A stretch of DNA of 18,289 nt from an uncultured Oscillospiraceae bacterium (GTDB taxonomy: Bacteria > Bacillota > Clostridia > Oscillospirales > Oscillospiraceae): positions 1 through 18,289 of the forward strand of contig CAKUHW010000002.1 of assembly GCA_934659415.1 (NCBI GenBank), given 5' to 3'. Shown piece after piece: positions 13,511 to 18,289 of this stretch; position 1 is the stretch's first letter; every line of letters starts with the position of its first letter. The notes under the pieces were generated by a model that searched no databases, had not been told where the DNA came from, and was given only the letters and a program-made list of their open reading frames with translations. Position numbers and translations under genes: made by a program.

Positions 13511-14347
13511 ATGGCTGAAATCACCGAAGCCGGCCCCGTGTGCGACGCCACCGGGATCCGTGAGGCCGTCTGTATCCACACGAGAAAGATCTTTGACAGC
13601 TGCCGCGACAAGGACTGCGCGGAGGACCTGCGTCTCTATCCCGCCGCGGGGGCGCAGGCCGTGATAGACCGGGCGATCAGCCTGAAGGCAGGGCGGGCCG
13701 AGCTGCTGTACGCGTACATTGACGTGGAGCCGGTGGGCTTTCACCGCGGATTCTTCACCGTGGATGTCCGCTATTTCTACCGGGTGACGGCGGACGCCTT
13801 TCTGGGTGCGGCCCGGCCTGTGACCGTGACCGGGCTGGCCGTGTTCGACAAGCGCGCCGTACTGTTCGGCAGCGAGGGCTCCGCCAAGGTGTTCTCCTCC
13901 GCCATGTCGGGCGGAGGGCTGGACGAACAGCAGCTGCCCTCCACCAATCTCCCCACCGCCGTGGTGGAGGCGGTGGACCCGCTGATTCTGGGCCTGCGGA
14001 TGACGGACGCAGCGGAGTGCATTCCCGGCGAGACCGGGGAGAGCTGCGAGATCCCCGGGGCCATCGCAGGGGCCTTCCCCGACGGGCTGTGCACCGGCGG
14101 CGAGGGCCGCCGGGTCTATGTGACCCTGGGGCAGTTCTCCATGATCCGTCTGGAGCGGGACAGCCAGCTGCTCATCCCCGCCTACGACTACTGCGTGCCC
14201 CAGAAGGAGTGCCCGGGCGGCGGCGAAGAGGACCCCTGCGCGGCGTTCCGCCGGGTCCAGTTCCCGGTGGAGGAATTCTTCCCGCCCAACACCGTGAACC
14301 AGTGCAGCGACTACCAGGAGGCCCGCAGCTGCTGCCCCTGCACCTGA
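13511..14347 (+). CDS. Cysteine-rich conserved hypothetical protein
   Basis: A 278-residue protein of unknown function. It starts MAEITEAGPVCDATGIREAV and contains CIHTRKIFDSCRDKDCAEDL (about residues 21-40), which I recall from uncharacterised clostridial proteins. The middle part is rich in beta-strand-forming residues (YAYIDVEPVGFHRGFFTVDVR and similar), and the tail is full of cysteines, ending QCSDYQEARSCCPCT. There is no signal peptide or membrane segment. GGGAGG precedes the ATG by 7 bases. The sigma-K/E-like promoter upstream and the many cysteines would fit a spore-layer protein, but this is a guess; a metal-binding or redox role is an alternative. A good terminator follows, so it is probably a single-gene transcript. 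Confidence 0.85.
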   Translation: MAEITEAGPVCDATGIREAVCIHTRKIFDSCRDKDCAEDLRLYPAAGAQAVIDRAISLKAGRAELLYAYIDVEPVGFHRGFFTVDVRYFYRVTADAFLGAARPVTVTGLAVFDKRAVLFGSEGSAKVFSSAMSGGGLDEQQLPSTNLPTAVVEAVDPLILGLRMTDAAECIPGETGESCEIPGAIAGAFPDGLCTGGEGRRVYVTLGQFSMIRLERDSQLLIPAYDYCVPQKECPGGGEEDPCAAFRRVQFPVEEFFPPNTVNQCSDYQEARSCCPCT

Positions 14348-14360
14348 GCACAGGCGCCGA

Positions 14361-14394
14361 ATGCCGCCGTCCTTTGGGGCGGCGGCATCTTTTT
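14361..14394 (+). terminator. Rho-independent terminator after the cysteine-rich gene
   Basis: ATGCCGCCG (14361-14369) pairs with CGGCGGCAT (14380-14388), extended inward by three further pairs including a T-G. CTTTTT follows (T run 14390-14394). Confidence 0.85.
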
Positions 14395-14429
14395 GTGCAA
14401 ACGCTATTCTCTTTTCCCCGCAGGTGTGG

Positions 14430-14435
14430 TATAAT
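14430..14435 (+). promoter_or_regulatory. -10 box of the hprK-glmS promoter
   Basis: A perfect TATAAT, 35 bases before the hprK start. The sequence 17 bases upstream (TTCTCT) is a poor -35 box, which may mean an activator is needed or that the promoter is weak. Confidence 0.5.
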
Positions 14436-14470
14436 CTCAGGACTACACCAGGGAAACGGAGGCGCGCGCC

Positions 14471-15421
14471 GTGGCAAGCACACCGAGCATCAGTCTGGGC
14501 CGCATCATCGATCAGTTCGGCCTTGAGGTCCTGTACGCCCCGGAGGGCTACCGGGACAGAAAGATCACCATTGAGGACGTGAACCGCCCGGGACTGCAGC
14601 TGGCGGGCTTTTTTGATTACTTCGACGCCGACCGGATGCAGGTCATCGGTCTGGTGGAGACCTCCTACCTCCAGCGTCTCACCCGGGGGGAGCGCATGGT
14701 CAGCTTCGGCGACCTGCTGTCCTACGACTTTCCCGCCCTGATCTACTCCCGGGGGCTGGAGCCCTTCCCCGAGTGCATGGAGATGGCGGAAAAGCACGGG
14801 CGGGTGATCCTGCGCACCAAGGAAAAGACGGCCAATATCATCAGCACCCTGGTGGCCTACCTGCGCATGGCCCTCTCCCCCACCATCACCCGGCACGGGG
14901 TACTGGTAGAGGTGTACGGCGAGGGAGTGCTGCTCACCGGGGAGTCCGGCGTGGGCAAGAGCGAGACCGCCATTGAGCTGATCAAACGCGGCCACCGGCT
15001 CATCGCCGACGATGCGGTGGAGATCCGCCGCACCCCCAACAACCGCCTGATGGGCACCGCCCCGGAGCTGATCCGCTACTATATGGAGCTGCGGGGCATC
15101 GGCGTGGTGGACGTGCGGCGGCTGTTCGGCATGTCGGCGGTCAAGAACGAGTCCACCATCGACATGCTCATCAACCTGGAGACCTGGCAGGACGGAGCGG
15201 CCTACGACAGGCTGGGGGCGGAGGAGTCCTACACCCAGCTGCTGGACGTCTCCGTGCCCACGCTGGCCATCCCGGTAAAGCCCGGGCGGAACCTGGCCGT
15301 TATCATCGAGGTGGCCGCCATGAACAACCGGAACAAAGAGATGGGGCACAATTCGGCGCTGGAGTTCTCCCGGCAGGTGGACGCCATGATCGACCGGAAG
15401 CTCGCCCGGGGCGAGACCTGA
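14471..15421 (+). CDS. hprK: HPr kinase/phosphorylase
   Basis: A 316-residue enzyme that phosphorylates and dephosphorylates Ser46 of the phosphocarrier HPr, thereby steering carbon catabolite control through CcpA in Firmicutes. Residues 1-130 form the N-terminal HPrK domain. The kinase domain shows HGVLVEVYG (H142), the Walker A loop GESGVGKSE (157-165), IADDAVEI and the family signature MELRGIGVVDVRRLFG at about residues 206-221. The C-terminal helix region MNNRNKEMGHNSALEF is also typical. The start is a GTG at 14471 with GGAGG about 8 bases upstream. glmS begins 42 bases downstream, so they are likely in one operon. In many Firmicutes hprK sits with lgt or uvrA-type neighbours instead. 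Confidence 0.95.
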   Translation: MASTPSISLGRIIDQFGLEVLYAPEGYRDRKITIEDVNRPGLQLAGFFDYFDADRMQVIGLVETSYLQRLTRGERMVSFGDLLSYDFPALIYSRGLEPFPECMEMAEKHGRVILRTKEKTANIISTLVAYLRMALSPTITRHGVLVEVYGEGVLLTGESGVGKSETAIELIKRGHRLIADDAVEIRRTPNNRLMGTAPELIRYYMELRGIGVVDVRRLFGMSAVKNESTIDMLINLETWQDGAAYDRLGAEESYTQLLDVSVPTLAIPVKPGRNLAVIIEVAAMNNRNKEMGHNSALEFSRQVDAMIDRKLARGET

Positions 15422-15463
15422 CGCCCCCTCCCGCATTCTATATTTGAAAAGGAGACGATCGTC

Positions 15464-17293
15464 ATGTGTGGAATCGTTGGATATGTCGGCGCCGAGCAGG
15501 CCGCCCCCATCCTGCTGGACGGTCTGGCCCGTCTGGAGTACCGGGGCTATGACTCCGCCGGCATCGCGGTATACGGCCCCCAGGGGTTGAAGGTGGAAAA
15601 GGCCAAGGGCCGCCTGCAGGTGCTGTTCGACCTGGTGCAGGGCGGGCGGGCCATCAGCGGCACCGTGGGCATCGGGCACACCCGCTGGGCCACCCACGGC
15701 GCCCCCAGCGACATCAATTCCCACCCCCAGGTGAGCCGCAGCGGCAAGATCGCCGTGGTACACAACGGCATCATCGAAAATTACGCCGCCCTGAAGGAGT
15801 TTCTGGCAGCGCAGGGCGTTCCCTTCGTGTCCGAGACGGACACGGAGGTGGTGGCCCAGCTCATCGAGTACTTCTACGAGGGCGACCTGCTGGAGGCGGT
15901 GAGCCATGTGCTGCGCCGGATCGAGGGGGCCTACGCCCTGGGCATCATCTGCGCGGACGAGCCGGATAAGATCGTAGCCGCCCGGAAGGACGCCCCCCTC
16001 CTGCTGGGCTACGGCGAGGGCTGCAGCTTCCTGGCCAGCGATGTCACCGCCCTGGTGAAGTACACCCGGGACGTGAGCTACATGGAGGACGGCGAGGTGG
16101 CCGTGCTCACCCGGGACGGCATCCGCTGCTATGACAGCCTCCTGCGCCCCATCCAGAAGGAGATCTCCCATGTGGACTGGGAGATCGACGCGGCGGAAAA
16201 GGGCGGCTACGAGCACTTTATGTTCAAGGAGATCATGGAGCAGCCCGAGGCCCTGCGCCGGGCCATCTTCCCCCGCATCCGGGACGGCGAGGTGTGGCTG
16301 GAGGACTTCAAGCTCAGCGATGACTACATCCGCTCCATCGGCAAGATCTACATCGTGGCCTGCGGCTCTGCCTACCATGTGGGCGTGGTGAGCAAGTATA
16401 ATCTGGAGCGGATGCTGCGCATTCCGGTGGAGGTGGCCCTGGCCTCCGAGTTCCGGTACATGGACCCTATCGTCCATGAGGACACCCTGGTCATCGCCAT
16501 CAGCCAGTCCGGCGAGACGCTGGACACTATGATGGCCGTCCGGGAGGCCAAGCGCCGCGGCGCAAAGGTGCTGGGCGTGATCAACGTGGTGGGCTCCTCC
16601 ATCGCCCGCGAGTCGGACGAGGTGCTGTACACCTGGGCCGGGCCTGAGATCGCCGTGGCTACCACCAAGGCCTACTCCACCCAGCTGGCGGTGCTGGACC
16701 TGCTGACGCTGTACTTTGCCCGGCGGCTGGGCACCGTGGCCGAGGAGGAGTACCGCGCCATTCTCCAGGAGATGCTCCTGCTGCCGGCCAAAATGGAGGA
16801 GGTGCTGGCCCACAAGGAGGATCTCCAGTATTTCGCCTCCCAGTACTTCAACCGGAACTCCGTGTTCTTCATCGGCCGCAACGTGGACTACGCCCTGGGG
16901 CTGGAGGGCTCTTTGAAGCTGAAGGAGATCTCCTATATCCATTCGGAGGCCTATGCCTCCGGCGAGCTGAAGCACGGTACCATCAGTCTGATCGAGGACG
17001 GCACCCTGGTGGTGGCCCTGGGCACCTACAGCCCGCTGTTCGACAAGGCCATGAGCAACGTGGTGGAGGTGCGCTCCCGGGGGGCCGACGTTCTGGCCCT
17101 GACCACGGAGGACCACCGGGCGGAGATGGAGAAGGTGTCCACCGGCGTGTTCACCGTGCCCGCGGCCCACGCCATGCTGCTGCCCTCCCTGGGGGTGGTC
17201 CCCCTCCAGCTGCTGGCCTACTACATCGCCCTCATGCGCGGGTGCGACATCGACAAGCCCCGGAACCTGGCCAAGTCGGTGACGGTGGAATAA
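15464..17293 (+). CDS. glmS: Glutamine--fructose-6-phosphate aminotransferase (isomerising)
   Basis: A 609-residue enzyme, the usual length, that makes glucosamine-6-phosphate from fructose-6-phosphate and glutamine, the entry step to peptidoglycan amino sugars. It begins MCGIVGYVG, leaving the catalytic Cys at the N-terminus after Met removal. The glutaminase domain shows LEYRGYDSAGIAV, GHTRWATHGAPSDINSHP and VHNGIIENY. Two SIS sugar-phosphate domains follow, with ACGSAYHVGVVSKY and AISQSGETLDTMMAVREAK in the first. The C-terminus is KPRNLAKSVTVE, as expected. An AAGGAG site precedes the ATG. The 42-base gap to hprK cannot hold a glmS ribozyme, which many Firmicute glmS genes carry, so control must be different here. 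Confidence 0.97.
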   Translation: MCGIVGYVGAEQAAPILLDGLARLEYRGYDSAGIAVYGPQGLKVEKAKGRLQVLFDLVQGGRAISGTVGIGHTRWATHGAPSDINSHPQVSRSGKIAVVHNGIIENYAALKEFLAAQGVPFVSETDTEVVAQLIEYFYEGDLLEAVSHVLRRIEGAYALGIICADEPDKIVAARKDAPLLLGYGEGCSFLASDVTALVKYTRDVSYMEDGEVAVLTRDGIRCYDSLLRPIQKEISHVDWEIDAAEKGGYEHFMFKEIMEQPEALRRAIFPRIRDGEVWLEDFKLSDDYIRSIGKIYIVACGSAYHVGVVSKYNLERMLRIPVEVALASEFRYMDPIVHEDTLVIAISQSGETLDTMMAVREAKRRGAKVLGVINVVGSSIARESDEVLYTWAGPEIAVATTKAYSTQLAVLDLLTLYFARRLGTVAEEEYRAILQEMLLLPAKMEEVLAHKEDLQYFASQYFNRNSVFFIGRNVDYALGLEGSLKLKEISYIHSEAYASGELKHGTISLIEDGTLVVALGTYSPLFDKAMSNVVEVRSRGADVLALTTEDHRAEMEKVSTGVFTVPAAHAMLLPSLGVVPLQLLAYYIALMRGCDIDKPRNLAKSVTVE

Positions 17294-17323
17294 CGTCAAA
17301 AAACGTCTTTGCGTTTTTTGACG
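17294..17323. terminator. A6/T6 palindrome, probable bidirectional terminator (copy 2)
   Basis: CGTCAAAAAACG (17294-17305) pairs with CGTTTTTTGACG (17312-17323), loop TCTTTG. It begins directly after the glmS stop codon. Its core GTCAAAAAAC/GTTTTTTGAC is identical to copy 1 at 13137-13168. Confidence 0.75.
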
Positions 17324-17329
17324 GCCTGA

Positions 17330-17357
17330 GCCGGAGGCCCCTGCGGGGGCCTCCGGC
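17330..17357 (+). terminator. GC-rich hairpin after glmS
   Basis: GCCGGAGGCCCC (17330-17341) pairs with GGGGCCTCCGGC (17346-17357), loop TGCG. A weak CATCTTTGT follows. Together with the palindrome before it this makes a two-hairpin end, as after hndD but in the other order. Confidence 0.65.
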
Positions 17358-17411
17358 CATCTTTGTACCCCGGACGGGCGCGGCAGAGGCGCGAATCGTG
17401 CAAATTGACGG

Positions 17412-17440
17412 TTGACATCAACGCATTAAAGCGTTATACT
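17412..17440 (+). promoter_or_regulatory. Strong sigma-A promoter with a palindromic operator in the spacer
   Basis: A perfect TTGACA (17412-17417), 17-base spacer and TATACT (17435-17440). The spacer and first base of the -10 box contain AACGCATTAAAGCGTT (17420-17435), a palindrome symmetric at 14 of 16 positions with a TTAA centre. A repressor bound there would block the promoter; the form is reminiscent of LacI-family sites, but no regulator is identified. Confidence 0.7.
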
Positions 17441-17524
17441 GTCCGCAGATGGAGGACAGAACGTCCGGCCTGAAAAAAACAAACGCGCGCCGCCGACGGC
17501 GGCAGCGCGGCGGAGGTACAAGCT

Positions 17525-18289
17525 ATGAAACACACACGTCTGAAAAAGCTGGCCGCGGGCCTTCTGGCTCTGGCCGCGCTCTCATCCCTGGCCGCCTGCT
17601 CCGGCGGCACCGCCTCCCCCTCCGGGAGCGCCCAGCCCTCCGGCGGAGGGGAGAACAAGGCCGTCTACACCGTGGGCATCTGCCAGCTGGCCCCCCATGT
17701 GGCCTTGGACGCTGCCACCCAGGGCTTTAAGGACGCCCTGGTAGAGCAGCTGGGAGAGAACGGCGTAAAATTTGAGGAGCAGAACGCCGCCGGGGAGTCC
17801 AACACCTGCAGCACCATCGTCACCGGCTTTCTGGCCGACAAGGTGGACCTGATCATGGCCAACGCCACCAGCGCCCTGCAGGCCGCCGCCTCCGCCACCG
17901 GCGATATCCCCGTGCTGGGCACGTCGGTCACCGAGTACGGCGTGGCCCTGAATATCCCCGATTTCACCGGTCTGGTGGGCACCAACGTGTCCGGCACCTC
18001 CGACCTGGCCCCCCTGGACCAGCAGGCCCAGATGATCGCCGACTGGTGCCCGCAGGCCAAGTCGGTGGGTCTGCTCTACTGCTCCGCCGAGCCCAACAGC
18101 CAGTATCAGGTGGACACGGTGCAGACCTATCTGGAGGCCCTGGGCTACACCTGCACCCAGTTCCCCTTCTCTGACACCAACGACATGGCCTCCGTGACCC
18201 AGAGCGCCGCCGACAACTGCGACGTCATCTACGTGCCCACGGACAACACCGTGGCCAACAACACCGGCATCGTGGACAACATCTGCCGC
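17525..18289 (+). CDS. ABC transporter substrate-binding lipoprotein (TrpX/ABC_sub_bind type), C-terminus cut by window edge
   Basis: The first 255 residues of a secreted lipoprotein. A signal peptide (MKHTRLKKLAAGLLALAALS) ends in the lipobox LAAC, so the mature protein would be lipid-anchored at Cys25 on the outer face of the membrane, followed by a Gly/Ser/Pro-rich linker. The body reads YTVGICQLAPHVALDAATQG, FLADKVDLIMANATSALQAA, TGDIPVLGTSVTEY and DVIYVPTDNTVANNTGI, which matches the ABC_sub_bind family whose best-known member, TrpX, binds tryptophan or tyrosine. The true substrate is unknown. GGAGG precedes the ATG by 8 bases and a near-consensus promoter with a palindrome lies upstream. 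The permease and ATPase genes would be expected beyond the right edge. Confidence 0.9.
   Translation, partial: MKHTRLKKLAAGLLALAALSSLAACSGGTASPSGSAQPSGGGENKAVYTVGICQLAPHVALDAATQGFKDALVEQLGENGVKFEEQNAAGESNTCSTIVTGFLADKVDLIMANATSALQAAASATGDIPVLGTSVTEYGVALNIPDFTGLVGTNVSGTSDLAPLDQQAQMIADWCPQAKSVGLLYCSAEPNSQYQVDTVQTYLEALGYTCTQFPFSDTNDMASVTQSAADNCDVIYVPTDNTVANNTGIVDNICR

Noticed and set aside
13196..17299. A 1367-residue open frame on the minus strand opposite the tRNA, the cysteine-rich gene, hprK and glmS
   Set aside because: It is antisense to recognisable genes, rich in His, Gly, Val, Gln and Leu as expected from the complement of GC-rich codons, and shows no family motif.
1..18289. CRISPR arrays, insertion sequences, prophage genes or a replication origin
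   Set aside because: No regularly spaced repeats, transposase or phage gene, or DnaA-box cluster was seen on reading both strands by eye.

Overview
The window looks like chromosomal DNA from a high-GC, anaerobic, spore-forming Firmicute of the Clostridia, most likely a gut Oscillospiraceae (Flavonifractor / Lawsonibacter / Intestinimonas type). That placement is inferred from three things: strong GGAGG ribosome sites, GC-rich codon use combined with Firmicute gene families (HPr kinase, ZapA next to a U32 peptidase, an electron-bifurcating [FeFe] hydrogenase), and a possible sporulation-type promoter. No 16S gene or other decisive marker is present.

Layout. (1) 1-1138, minus strand: zapA followed by a U32 peptidase that runs off the left edge. 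(2) 1335-2300: an AT-richer accessory patch. It holds a frameshifted gene, with a signal peptide in one frame and an immunity-protein-like body in another, and a short Rhs-like scrap; it looks like the remains of a polymorphic-toxin locus. (3) 2336-4598, minus strand: serC-serA, the first and second (in reverse order of reaction: SerA then SerC) enzymes of serine synthesis, with a good sigma-A promoter. (4) 4855-7790, plus strand: a putative signalling set made of an RsbW-like ATPase, an [FeFe]-hydrogenase-like iron-sulfur protein with altered H-cluster motifs, a DRTGG protein and a PHP phosphoesterase, closed by a strong terminator. (5) 8058-13073, plus strand: a hydrogenase operon hndA, a stand-alone histidine-kinase-type ATPase, hndB, hndC, hndD. 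It encodes a multi-subunit NAD(P)-linked, probably electron-bifurcating [FeFe] hydrogenase. (6) 13074-13510: tandem terminators and tRNA-Gly(CCC) on the minus strand. (7) 13511-14347: a cysteine-rich conserved hypothetical protein, possibly sporulation-linked. (8) 14471-17293: hprK and glmS, carbon-catabolite control and amino-sugar synthesis. (9) 17525 to the right edge: a lipoprotein substrate-binding protein of the TrpX/ABC_sub_bind type with its own promoter and a palindrome in the promoter spacer.

The most interesting part is 4855-13073. Two different GHKL ATPases, a hydrogenase paralogue that looks unable to do normal catalysis, and DRTGG and PHP proteins sit directly with a catalytic bifurcating hydrogenase. 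I read this as a possible redox or H2-sensing and control module attached to the enzyme. The gene families are recognisable and the neighbourhood recurs in Clostridia as far as I know, but the function of the accessory set is, to my knowledge, not established.
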